Under the pieces are notes generated by a model. The model saw only the letters and a list, made by a program, of their open reading frames with translations. It made no database searches and was not told where the DNA came from. From Pseudomonas entomophila (GTDB lineage: Bacteria > Pseudomonadota > Gammaproteobacteria > Pseudomonadales > Pseudomonadaceae): 64,000 nt of DNA. The DNA lies in NCBI RefSeq assembly GCF_029478665.1, contig NZ_JARPQB010000031.1, positions 1 through 64,000 of the forward strand. The letters are read 5' to 3'. Of this stretch, positions 44,648 through 52,311 are shown one piece after another. The translations under genes and the position numbers were made by a program. The first letter of the stretch is position 1; each line of letters starts with the position of its first letter.

Positions 44648-45610
44648 CTAACTCAAGCTCGGATCGATCACCATGACCAGCTTGCCCGACACCTGGTTGC
44701 TCTCGAGCTCGGCATACGCCGCCTGGGCGAATTCGACTGGGTAAGTGTCAACCAACTGCGGCGACAACCGTCCTTCGCTGAACAACGGCCACACCTGCTG
44801 CTGCAGTTCGCGCAGCAACTCGGCCTTGAACCCGTCGTCGCGGTTGCGCAGGGTCGACCCGGTGATCTCCAGGCGCTTGCCCAGCACCAGCGCCAGGTCC
44901 AGCTCGAACTTGCGTCCGCCCATCAAACCAATGATCACCCAGCGTCCGTCGCGGGCCAGCACGTTGAGGTTCAACTGCCCGTAACCAGCCCCCACCGGAT
45001 CGAGGATCACATCGAATGGCCCGAGCTGCTCCAGCTCGTCGAGGTTGGCGTTGCGCACCACGCCACCCGCCGCGCCCAGGCCTTGGCAGTAAGCCAGGCG
45101 CTCCGGCGAGCCTACGCTGACCCACACCGGGCTGCCAAAGGCCTTGCACAGCTGGATGGCCGCCGAGCCCACGCCACTGGCGCCGGCATGCACCAACACC
45201 TTCTCGCCAGCCTTCAGGCCACCGAGCTGGAAGATGTTCAACCAGGCCGTGGCGTACACCTCCGGCAGCGCCGCCGCCTCGTGCAGGCTCAGGCCCTCGG
45301 GTACCGGCAGCACATGGCGGGCATCGACCACCACTTCCTCGGCCATGGCCCCGCTGGCCAGCAGCGCGCACACCCGGTCGCCCACGCGCCAGGCGGCGCC
45401 GGCACCGACTTCCTCGACCACGCCGGCGCACTCCAGGCCCATGTACGGGCTGGCGCCTGGCGGTGGCGGATACAGCCCCTTCATCTGCAACAGGTCAGCG
45501 CGGTTCAGCCCTGCAGCGGCCACGCGAATACGCACCTGCCCCGCGTCACAGGCCGGACGATCAGCCTCGACCCAGGCCACATGTCCGTCAACGCCTTGCA
45601 ATGCCTTCAC
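44648..45610 (-). CDS. zinc-free quinone oxidoreductase (MDR family)
   Basis: 320 residues, GTG start with GGAGG 5 bases upstream. N-terminal GroES-like fold and a Rossmann domain with HAGASGVGSAAIQL (NADPH binding). YPPPPGASPYMGLECAGVV is typical of QOR/PIG3-type enzymes, which reduce quinones. Divergent from prc. Confidence 0.9.
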   Translation of the reverse strand: MKALQGVDGHVAWVEADRPACDAGQVRIRVAAAGLNRADLLQMKGLYPPPPGASPYMGLECAGVVEEVGAGAAWRVGDRVCALLASGAMAEEVVVDARHVLPVPEGLSLHEAAALPEVYATAWLNIFQLGGLKAGEKVLVHAGASGVGSAAIQLCKAFGSPVWVSVGSPERLAYCQGLGAAGGVVRNANLDELEQLGPFDVILDPVGAGYGQLNLNVLARDGRWVIIGLMGGRKFELDLALVLGKRLEITGSTLRNRDDGFKAELLRELQQQVWPLFSEGRLSPQLVDTYPVEFAQAAYAELESNQVSGKLVMVIDPSLS

Positions 45611-45640
45611 AGTGCCTCCATAGTTGAATCATATGACTGA

Positions 45641-45668
45641 GCCTGGGCGAGCACGTCCCAGGCTTTTT
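45641..45668 (+). terminator. hairpin with T-run in the prc leader
   Basis: GCCTGGG-CGAGCACGT-CCCAGGC followed by five T residues, 52 bp before the prc start in the divergent QOR/prc region. May attenuate prc transcription or end a short leader RNA. Confidence 0.5.
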
Positions 45669-45719
45669 GCAGTATGCGTCCGGTTTCATGGAACCGGCGA
45701 ACGGAAAAGACGGCCTACT

Positions 45720-47834
45720 ATGCGTGATCAATTGCCTCCACGTCGAATCAGCATGAAGCATTTCCTCCCCAGCACCGCCCTCGCCCTGGTGATCGGGCTC
45801 GGCAGCCTCGCGCTCGGTGGCAATGCGGCCGCCGCCAACAAGTGGGACAGCCTGCAGCCGGACCGCGACGAAGTCGTCGCCAGCCTCAACATCGTCGAGC
45901 TGCTCAAGCGCCACCACTACAGCAAGCCGCCGCTGGACGACGCCCGTTCGGTCATCATCTATGACAGCTACATCAAGCTGCTCGACCCTTCGCGCAGCTA
46001 CTTCACCGCCGCGGACATCGCCGAGTTCGACAAGTGGAAAACCCAGTTCGACGACTTCCTCAAGAGCGGCAACCTCGAACCCGGCTTCACCATCTACAAG
46101 CGCTACCTGGACCGCGTGAAGCAGCGCCTGGACTTCGCCCTGGCTGAGCTCAACAAAGGCGTCGACAAGATCGACTTCACGGTGAAGGAAGACCTGCTGG
46201 TCGACCGCAAGGACGCCCCGTGGATGAAGAACCAGGCCGAACTCGACGACCTGTGGCGCAAACGCGTCAAGGACGAGGTGTTGCGCCAGAAGATCTCCGG
46301 CAAAGAGCTCAAGCAGGTCCAGGAAACCCTCACCAAGCGCTACAAGAACCAGCTGTCGCGCCTGGACCAGACCCGTGCCGAAGACATCTTCCAGGCCTAC
46401 ATCAACACCTTCGCCCAGTCCTACGACCCGCACACCAATTACCTGTCGCCGGACAACGCCGAGAACTTCGACATCAACATGAGCCTGTCGCTCGAAGGCA
46501 TCGGCGCGGTGCTGCAGAGCGACAACGACCAGGTCAAGATCGTGCGCCTGGTGCCGGCCGGCCCGGCGGCGAAGACCAAGCAGGTCGCCCCCGCCGACAA
46601 GATCATCGGCGTCGCCCAGGGCAACAAGGAAATGGTCGACGTGGTCGGCTGGCGCCTGGACGAAGTGGTCAAGCTGATCCGCGGCCCGAAAGGCTCGGTG
46701 GTGCGCCTGGAGGTCATCCCGGCCAGCAACGCGCCGAACGACCAGACCAGCAAGATCGTCGCGATCACCCGCGAAGCCGTGAAGCTCGAGGAGCAGGCGG
46801 CGAAGAAGTCGGTGCTCAAGCTCAAGCAGGACGGCCGCGACTACAAGCTGGGGATCATCGAGATCCCGGCCTTCTACCTCGACTTCAAGGCCTACCGCGC
46901 GGGTGACCCCGACTACAAGAGCACCACCCGCGACGTGAAAAAACTGCTGACCGAACTGCAGAAGGAAAAGGTCGACGGCGTGGTCATCGACCTGCGCAAC
47001 AACGGCGGCGGCTCGCTGCAGGAAGCCACCGAACTGACCAGCCTGTTCATCGAGAAAGGCCCGACCGTGCTGGTGCGCAACGCCGACGGCCGTGTCGACG
47101 TGCTCGAGGACGAGAACCCCGGCGCCTTCTACAAGGGCCCGCTGGCGCTGCTGGTCAACCGCCTTTCGGCGTCCGCCTCGGAGATCTTCGCCGGTGCCAT
47201 GCAGGACTACCACCGCGCGCTGATCATCGGTGGCCAGACCTTCGGCAAGGGCACCGTGCAAACCATCCAGCCGCTCAACCACGGCGAACTCAAGCTCACC
47301 CTGGCCAAGTTCTACCGGGTTTCCGGGCAGAGCACCCAACACCAGGGCGTGCTGCCGGACATCGCCTATCCGTCGATCATCGATACCAAGGAAATCGGCG
47401 AAAGCGCGCTGCCTGAAGCCATGCCCTGGGACACCATCCGCCCGGTGGTCAAGCCGGCTTCCGACCCGTTCAAGCCGTTCCTGGCCCAACTCAAGGCGCA
47501 GCATGACGCACGTAGCGACAAGGACGCCGAGTTCGTCTACATCCGCGACCGCCTGGCATTGACGCAGAAGCTGATGAACGAGAAGACCGTCAGCCTCAAC
47601 GAGCAGGAGCGTCGCGCCCGCCACGACGAGATCGAGGCCAAGCAACTGGCGCTTGAGAACATTCGTCGCAAAGCCAAGGGCGAGGAGCCGCTCAAAGAGC
47701 TGAAGAAGGAAGACGAGGATGCGCTGCCGGCCGAGCCGGAAGACACCAAGCCCGAGGACGACGCCTACCTGTCCGAGACTGGTCGCATCCTGCTCGACTA
47801 CCTGGGCCTGAGCACTTCGGTGGCCAAGCACTGA
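45720..47834 (+). CDS. prc: carboxy-terminal processing protease (Prc/Tsp)
   Basis: 704 residues from the ATG at 45720, or 693 from the ATG at 45753, which starts right at the signal peptide (MKHFLPSTALALVIGLGSLA). It has a PDZ domain (about 240-330) and the S41 Ser-Lys dyad: Ser in RLSASASEIF and Lys in TFGKGTVQ. The C-terminal DUF3340 region is long and charged. In P. aeruginosa the orthologue (AlgO) acts in the envelope-stress pathway that frees AlgU by degrading MucA; other substrates include tagged proteins. Confidence 0.94.
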   Translation: MRDQLPPRRISMKHFLPSTALALVIGLGSLALGGNAAAANKWDSLQPDRDEVVASLNIVELLKRHHYSKPPLDDARSVIIYDSYIKLLDPSRSYFTAADIAEFDKWKTQFDDFLKSGNLEPGFTIYKRYLDRVKQRLDFALAELNKGVDKIDFTVKEDLLVDRKDAPWMKNQAELDDLWRKRVKDEVLRQKISGKELKQVQETLTKRYKNQLSRLDQTRAEDIFQAYINTFAQSYDPHTNYLSPDNAENFDINMSLSLEGIGAVLQSDNDQVKIVRLVPAGPAAKTKQVAPADKIIGVAQGNKEMVDVVGWRLDEVVKLIRGPKGSVVRLEVIPASNAPNDQTSKIVAITREAVKLEEQAAKKSVLKLKQDGRDYKLGIIEIPAFYLDFKAYRAGDPDYKSTTRDVKKLLTELQKEKVDGVVIDLRNNGGGSLQEATELTSLFIEKGPTVLVRNADGRVDVLEDENPGAFYKGPLALLVNRLSASASEIFAGAMQDYHRALIIGGQTFGKGTVQTIQPLNHGELKLTLAKFYRVSGQSTQHQGVLPDIAYPSIIDTKEIGESALPEAMPWDTIRPVVKPASDPFKPFLAQLKAQHDARSDKDAEFVYIRDRLALTQKLMNEKTVSLNEQERRARHDEIEAKQLALENIRRKAKGEEPLKELKKEDEDALPAEPEDTKPEDDAYLSETGRILLDYLGLSTSVAKH

Positions 47835-47895
47835 AGTGATGGCAGAATAATGTGACCTGTCATCAAACAGTCATCGGGCTGTCGTGAAATAGAAG

Positions 47896-47925
47896 GGCCG
47901 GACGTGCAAGCGTCCGGCCTTTTTT
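47896..47925 (+). terminator. intrinsic terminator after prc
   Basis: GGCCGGACG-TGCAAG-CGTCCGGCC followed by six T residues; strong and well placed. Confidence 0.92.
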
Positions 47926-47942
47926 CATTCAGGAAGCAGTCC

Positions 47943-49694
47943 ATGACCGTCACCGAACAGCTCAGCGCATTGAGCGCCATCCTGGCTCAACGCAGCGTCC
48001 ATAGCCTGTTCCAGCCCATCGTCTGCCTGTCCGAACGCCGCATCCTCGGTTACGAGGCCCTCAGCCGCGGCCCGTCCAACAGCCCGCTGCACTCGCCGTT
48101 GAACCTGTTCGCCATCGCCCGTCAGGCCGGGCGCCTGAGCGAGCTGGAAGTGTTGTGTCGGGAAAGCGCTTGCCGCCGCTTCAGCGAGCAGGGCCTGGAA
48201 GGCAAGCTGTTCCTCAACATTTCGCCGGAATCGCTGCTCGAACCCCACCACCCCTCCGGACGCACCCTGAAAATGCTCGAACAGGTTGGTCTGCCGCCCA
48301 GCCGCGTGGTCATCGAGCTGACCGAACAGACCCCCACCGAAGACTTCCAGTTGCTGTACAACGCCTTGCACCACTACCGCGACATGGGTTTCTCCATCGC
48401 CCTGGACGACCTCGGGGCCGGTTATTCGAGCCTGCGCCTGTGGTCGGAACTGCGCCCCGACTATGTGAAGATCGACCGCCACTTCATCGACGGTATTCAC
48501 CTGGACCCGCTCAAGCGCGAATTCGTCGGCTCCATCCTGCAGATCGCCCGCGCTTCCCGTGCCCAGGTGATCGCCGAAGGTATCGAGCTGAAAGAAGAAC
48601 TGGCGGTACTCGGCGAGATGGGCGTCGACCTGGTGCAGGGCTACCTGCTTGGCCGTCCCCAGGAGTTTCCACCACGCGACACCCTCACCCTGCTGCCCCA
48701 GGCACCGGGTACCGGCGTGGCCCTGGGCGAAGACAGCCGCGACCTCAGCGCCCTGCTCATCGAGCAACCGGCGGTGACCCTCGACACCGCCACGCAGCAC
48801 GTGCTCGAAGCCTTTCGCCGCCAGGCCAACCTGAACTCCCTGGCCGTGCTGGACGAGCGCGGCAAACCCTGCGGCATCGTGCATCGCCATTCGCTGGCCG
48901 ATGCCCTGCTCAAGCCCTTCGGTACCGACCTGTTCGCGCGCAAGCCGATCAGCCGGCTGATGAGCCAGGACTACCTGGCCGTCGAGCGCGGCCAATCGCT
49001 GCAACAGGTCAGCCGCCTGCTCACCAGCCGTGCCCGCCAGCGTATCGAGGAAGATTTCATCATCACCCAGAGCGGCCGTTACCTGGGGCTGGGGCGGGTG
49101 ATCGACGTGCTCAAGCTGATCACCGAGCAGAAGCTCCAGCAGGCCCGGCATGCCAACCCGTTGACCCTGCTGCCGGGCAACGTGCCGATCCAGCAGTGCC
49201 TGGCCCGCCTGCTGGAACAGCAGCGCGAGGCGGCGGTGTGCTACGTCGATATCGACAGCTTCAAGCCGTTCAACGACATCTACGGTTACGCCCGGGGCGA
49301 TGAAGTACTACTGTGCCTGGCCCAGTGCCTGAACGATTGCGTGGACCCGAGCCGTGACTTCGTCGGGCATATCGGTGGGGACGATTTCATGCTGGTGCTG
49401 GGGTCCAGGGACTGGCACGCGCGCCTGCAACTGCTGCTGGAAGCCTTTGCCCGGCAGTGCCGGCGCTTCTACCGCAGCGAGCACCTGGAGGCAGGGTGCT
49501 TCACCTCGCACAACCGCCAGGGCCAGCGCGAAACGTTTGCGTTGCTGTCGCTCTCGATCGGAGTGGTGTGGCTGGCGGCCGGGAGCAGCCTCGAGCTGGA
49601 TGCCGGGCAACTGGCGGAACTGGCCTCCCAGGCCAAGCGCCAGGCCAAGGATACCCGCGGGCCGAGCCTGAGCCTGATTGATACCACGCTGTAG
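47943..49694 (+). CDS. EAL-CBS-GGDEF c-di-GMP protein
   Basis: 583 residues, starting 18 bp after the prc terminator (AGGAAG before the ATG). An N-terminal EAL domain keeps YEALSRG, LNISPES, ELTEQ, LDDLGAGYSSL, KIDRHF and VQGYLLG, so phosphodiesterase activity is plausible. A CBS pair (about 265-390) may bind an adenine nucleotide. The C-terminal GGDEF domain is altered (GGDDF), probably inactive or regulatory. No transmembrane segment. Its TAG stop lies inside the REP that follows. Confidence 0.88.
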   Translation: MTVTEQLSALSAILAQRSVHSLFQPIVCLSERRILGYEALSRGPSNSPLHSPLNLFAIARQAGRLSELEVLCRESACRRFSEQGLEGKLFLNISPESLLEPHHPSGRTLKMLEQVGLPPSRVVIELTEQTPTEDFQLLYNALHHYRDMGFSIALDDLGAGYSSLRLWSELRPDYVKIDRHFIDGIHLDPLKREFVGSILQIARASRAQVIAEGIELKEELAVLGEMGVDLVQGYLLGRPQEFPPRDTLTLLPQAPGTGVALGEDSRDLSALLIEQPAVTLDTATQHVLEAFRRQANLNSLAVLDERGKPCGIVHRHSLADALLKPFGTDLFARKPISRLMSQDYLAVERGQSLQQVSRLLTSRARQRIEEDFIITQSGRYLGLGRVIDVLKLITEQKLQQARHANPLTLLPGNVPIQQCLARLLEQQREAAVCYVDIDSFKPFNDIYGYARGDEVLLCLAQCLNDCVDPSRDFVGHIGGDDFMLVLGSRDWHARLQLLLEAFARQCRRFYRSEHLEAGCFTSHNRQGQRETFALLSLSIGVVWLAAGSSLELDAGQLAELASQAKRQAKDTRGPSLSLIDTTL

Positions 49695-49774
49695 GAGCGG
49701 CTTCAGCCGCGATCACCCGCGAAGCGGGTGCCAGGTACCGCGTTGCCTGCATCGCGGCTGAAGCCGCTCCTACA
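49690..49774. repeat. long REP inverted pair; its first bases hold the upstream stop codon
   Basis: TGTAGGAGCGGCTTCAGCCGCGATCACCCGC ... ATCGCGGCTGAAGCCGCTCCTACA; the TAG at 49692-49694 is the EAL-CBS-GGDEF stop codon. Last REP in the window going right. Confidence 0.88.
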
Positions 49775-49794
49775 AAGGTGTGTTGGGGCGAACA

Positions 49795-50169
49795 TCAGGC
49801 CCGTTCGGCCTCCGGATAGCGGTATTCGAACACCCGCACCACCTCCGAGGCATGCCAGGACGCCGCCTCCATGCCATCCACCGGTCCCGAGAACCGTCCC
49901 AGCCGCTCGACACATTCGAAGAACCCGGTACGCGGCAGGCGGCTGGCGCCCTGGCTGATCACCAGCGAGCTGCGCAAGGGTTGCTCGGCGCGGGCATCGA
50001 GTACGGCGAGATACTCCAGGGCGGCGGTCAGGGTCTGCATGGCCGGGCTGGGCAGCTGCAGACGCTCGAGCAGCGCGCGGTAAGTGAGCAGGTGGCGTTG
50101 ACGGCGGGCCAGGTCGAGCTCGGTCAACAGGTTCTCCCATTGCTGACGGCTGATCCTGACCTGGCTCAT
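49795..50169 (-). CDS. 124-residue protein of unknown function in an HTH operon
   Basis: The N-terminal half looks like a helical, winged-helix-like segment (LLTYRALLERLQLPSPAMQTL), followed by a compact block (QPLRSSLVISQGASRLPRTG) and FFECVERLGR. I have the impression this block recurs in uncharacterised bacterial proteins. No catalytic motif is visible. Its start overlaps the XRE gene by 4 bp (ATGA), so the two are coupled. Confidence 0.72.
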   Translation of the reverse strand: MSQVRISRQQWENLLTELDLARRQRHLLTYRALLERLQLPSPAMQTLTAALEYLAVLDARAEQPLRSSLVISQGASRLPRTGFFECVERLGRFSGPVDGMEAASWHASEVVRVFEYRYPEAERA

Positions 50170-50510
50170 GACGGTTCGCTCCAGCCCGCCACACCCAGGT
50201 GCCAGGCCAGGCTGCGCAGGATCGCCGCATCCGGGCGTCGCTCGCCGGCCTCGATCATGGCGAGATAAGCCGGGCTGATGCCAACCGTACGCGCCAGTTG
50301 TTCAGGCGCCAGCCCCTTCGCCTGACGCAACGACGCCAGCTGATCCAGAGAGGACAAGCTGGCGCTCCGAGGTGTGCTTTCGACGTTGTCGGTGGTGCCT
50401 GATACGTTGGCAGGTGCCTGGCCTGCGGCCACGAGCAGCGCCTGGTATTGCTCCCAGGGCACGACGGCGTACTCGGGCTGACCGTCCCGGCTGATGACCT
50501 GAATACCCAT
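50166..50510 (-). CDS. XRE-family HTH protein with a Phd-like N-terminus
   Basis: 114 residues. The N-terminal segment IQVISRDGQPEYAVVPWEQYQALL resembles the Phd/YefM antitoxin fold; after a Ser/Thr-rich linker comes an XRE helix-turn-helix (LRQAKGLAPEQLARTVGISPAYLAMIE). AAGGGGG precedes the start. A perfect palindrome and a consensus -10 box sit upstream, so it is very likely autoregulated. It could be an antitoxin or simply a repressor. Confidence 0.85.
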   Translation of the reverse strand: MGIQVISRDGQPEYAVVPWEQYQALLVAAGQAPANVSGTTDNVESTPRSASLSSLDQLASLRQAKGLAPEQLARTVGISPAYLAMIEAGERRPDAAILRSLAWHLGVAGWSEPS

Positions 50511-50550
50511 AACAACCCCCTTGACGTTGGATCACGGCATGTAATCCGTA

Positions 50551-50567
50551 GGCATAACGCTTATGCC
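50551..50567. promoter_or_regulatory. autoregulatory operator of the XRE gene
   Basis: GGCATAA-CGC-TTATGCC is a perfect inverted repeat with 7-bp arms, 41 bp upstream of the XRE start and immediately downstream of the -10 box. Confidence 0.75.
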
Positions 50568-50568
50568 A

Positions 50569-50574
50569 ATTATA
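50569..50574 (-). promoter_or_regulatory. -10 box of the XRE operon
   Basis: TATAAT on the minus strand, exact sigma-70 consensus. A TTCACC sequence 19 bp upstream is a weak -35 candidate. Confidence 0.6.
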
Positions 50575-50600
50575 TTACCAACCTCGGGGATCCGGTGAAC

Positions 50601-51041
50601 TCAGTTGCCAGGTCGTTCCAGGCGCAGGGCTTCAGGGGTGTCCGGCAGGCGTTCGACCACCCGCAGCTTCTCTGGAGCCTGGCTGTCGCGCCAGGCCTTG
50701 AAGCGGCCCAGCTCGTCGGCGACGGTCTTGAGTACCCAGCCCAGCACGGCGATGTCGTCGAGCAAACCAACACCGAGCAACCAGTCCGGGATCGCGTCCA
50801 ACGGGCTGACGAAGTACAGCAGCCCGGCGACGATGGTGACCAACGCCTTGGGGCTCACGGCACGGTACTCGCCACGCCACCAGGCCAGGCACAGCGCCTG
50901 CATCAGCCGCACATCCTCACGCAGTTGCCCAAGCTTGGGGCCCTTGCGGGCCACGGCGAACAGCAGCGCCGGCAAGCGCCCGCGGCTGAGCAGGCGCTCG
51001 GCCAAGGGCAGGAAGCGGGCAAAATTCCAGGGTGCGCTCAT
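50601..51041 (-). CDS. YkvA-type DUF1232 protein
   Basis: 146 residues from the ATG of MSAPWNFARF (GGAGG upstream). The DUF1232 signature LLYFVSPLDAIPDWLLGVGLLDDIAVLGW is intact, with a short membrane-associated helix before it. Function unknown. The longer reading frame would start in the DnaA-box palindrome and is unlikely. Confidence 0.87.
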   Translation of the reverse strand: MSAPWNFARFLPLAERLLSRGRLPALLFAVARKGPKLGQLREDVRLMQALCLAWWRGEYRAVSPKALVTIVAGLLYFVSPLDAIPDWLLGVGLLDDIAVLGWVLKTVADELGRFKAWRDSQAPEKLRVVERLPDTPEALRLERPGN

Positions 51042-51062
51042 GAAACCTCCAGAGGAGCCAGG

Positions 51063-51093
51063 AAGGTTATCCACAAAAATTGTGGATAACCTT
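51063..51093. promoter_or_regulatory. inverted pair of consensus DnaA boxes
   Basis: AAGGTTATCCACAA-AAA-TTGTGGATAACCTT: perfect 14-bp arms. TTATCCACA and TGTGGATAA are both exact matches to the DnaA box. It sits in the leader of the DUF1232 gene, 22 bp before its start codon. Confidence 0.75.
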
Positions 51094-51272
51094 GTGAACA
51101 GGGTCGCCTTCACGGCACCAGGTGCCCGCCAGGCAAGGGCCGGGCACGGATCGGGCGTTTTTTACACAGTCGTTTCAATGACGCAAACGTTTTGCGACAA
51201 CCACACCCGTGTTCGCGGGCCAGCATAGTTTGCGACAGTGGCGCAGGCCATCGTTCGCGTCAAGCGACCCTG

Positions 51273-51302
51273 AAAACGACGACGCCCCGTCGAAACGGGG
51301 CG
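51273..51302 (-). terminator. terminator after the FKBP gene
   Basis: On the minus strand CGCCCCGT-TTCG-ACGGGGCG is followed within 7 bases by TTTT, 22 bp after the stop codon. Confidence 0.72.
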
Positions 51303-51324
51303 CCAGGGAGCAGCAAGCCAGGGT

Positions 51325-52053
51325 TTACTTGGCTGGAGCTTCTTCGACTTCAGCCTTGCTCAGGTCCTTGATGCCCAGCAGTTCCAGGTCGAATACCAGG
51401 ACCGAGTTGGCCGGGATCAGCGGGCTCGGGCTCTGGGCGCCGTAGGCCAGTTCAGCCGGGATGTACAGCTTGTACTTCTCGCCGACGTGCATCAGTTGCA
51501 GGCCTTCGACCCAGCCTGGGATCACGCCGCTGACCGGCAGGTCGATCGGGCTGCCGCGCTCGACGGAGCTGTCGAATACCTTGCCGTCGATCAGCTTGCC
51601 TTCGTAGTGGACAGTGACCACGTCGGTTGGTTTGGGCTGCGGGCCATCGGCCTTCTTGACCACTTCGTACTGCAGGCCGGACGCGGTGGTGACCACGCCT
51701 GGTTTCTTGGCGTTTTCCTCGAGGAATTTCTTGCCGCTGGCGGCCGCTTCCTCGCTGGCCTTGGCCAGGCGCTCCTCGGCGCGCTTCTGCAGGGCGCTGA
51801 AGGCCTCGACCAGCTCTTCGTCCTTCAGGCGCTGTTCTTTCTTGCCGACAGCGTCTTCGATACCTTGGGCGACGGCTTTGGAATCCAGGTCGTCCATGCC
51901 TTCCTGAGCCAGGCTCTTGCCCATGTTCAGGCCGATACCGTAGGAGGCTTTCTGTGCCGGAGTCTTCAGCTCGACGCTGCTGGTCTGGGCGTCGCAACCG
52001 GCCAGGACCAGGCCTACCAGGGCAACCGCAGCCGCCAAACGATGCTGTTTCAT
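51325..52053 (-). CDS. FKBP-type peptidyl-prolyl isomerase lipoprotein
   Basis: 242 residues from MKQHRLAAAVALVGLVLAGC (AAGGAA upstream), with a clear lipobox (VLAGC) that indicates anchoring in the envelope. A helical dimerisation domain (Fkp/Mip type, about 30-125) precedes the FKBP domain (VHYEGKLIDGKVFDSS, IPGWVEGLQLMHVGEKYKLYIP). A foldase for periplasmic or outer-membrane proteins. The final residues are acidic (AEVEEAPAK). Confidence 0.92.
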   Translation of the reverse strand: MKQHRLAAAVALVGLVLAGCDAQTSSVELKTPAQKASYGIGLNMGKSLAQEGMDDLDSKAVAQGIEDAVGKKEQRLKDEELVEAFSALQKRAEERLAKASEEAAASGKKFLEENAKKPGVVTTASGLQYEVVKKADGPQPKPTDVVTVHYEGKLIDGKVFDSSVERGSPIDLPVSGVIPGWVEGLQLMHVGEKYKLYIPAELAYGAQSPSPLIPANSVLVFDLELLGIKDLSKAEVEEAPAK

Positions 52054-52311
52054 GCTATTTCCTTGTTCATGCGCCATAGGGGCAATCAGGGTAAAGCCGC
52101 GAGCTTATCAGGCGGCCACGACCAATGGCTACCGGCATGAGAGCGACAAAAGTTCAAGAAGTTCCAGTGCTGAAACGGCTGGCGTCAGTGCAAATGATTA
52201 TATGTTGCGAATTGTATCGACCGGCATATATCAGACCGCTATCATTGCCGGCGATTCAGTGGCTGGCCGAGGGATGGCCAGCCTGTCAGGGACGGGCTTC
52301 AGGGACGTGCG
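52054..52311. other. AT-rich gap upstream of the araC-type gene
   Basis: No supported gene. The centre (about 52185-52245) is AT-rich compared with the surroundings, with TATATGTTGCGAATTG and CATATATCAG, a likely promoter area for the araC-type gene. No operator can be named. Confidence 0.4.

Noticed and set aside
3343..49774. Regularly recurring palindromes as a possible CRISPR array.
   Set aside because: They are dispersed one per intergenic gap, inverted in pairs, and lack regular spacers or cas genes.
51122..51163. A plus-strand small RNA ending at GTGCCCG...CGGGCAC plus TTTTTT.
   Set aside because: The T-run is 10 bases away from the stem and no plus-strand promoter could be identified; kept only as a remote possibility.
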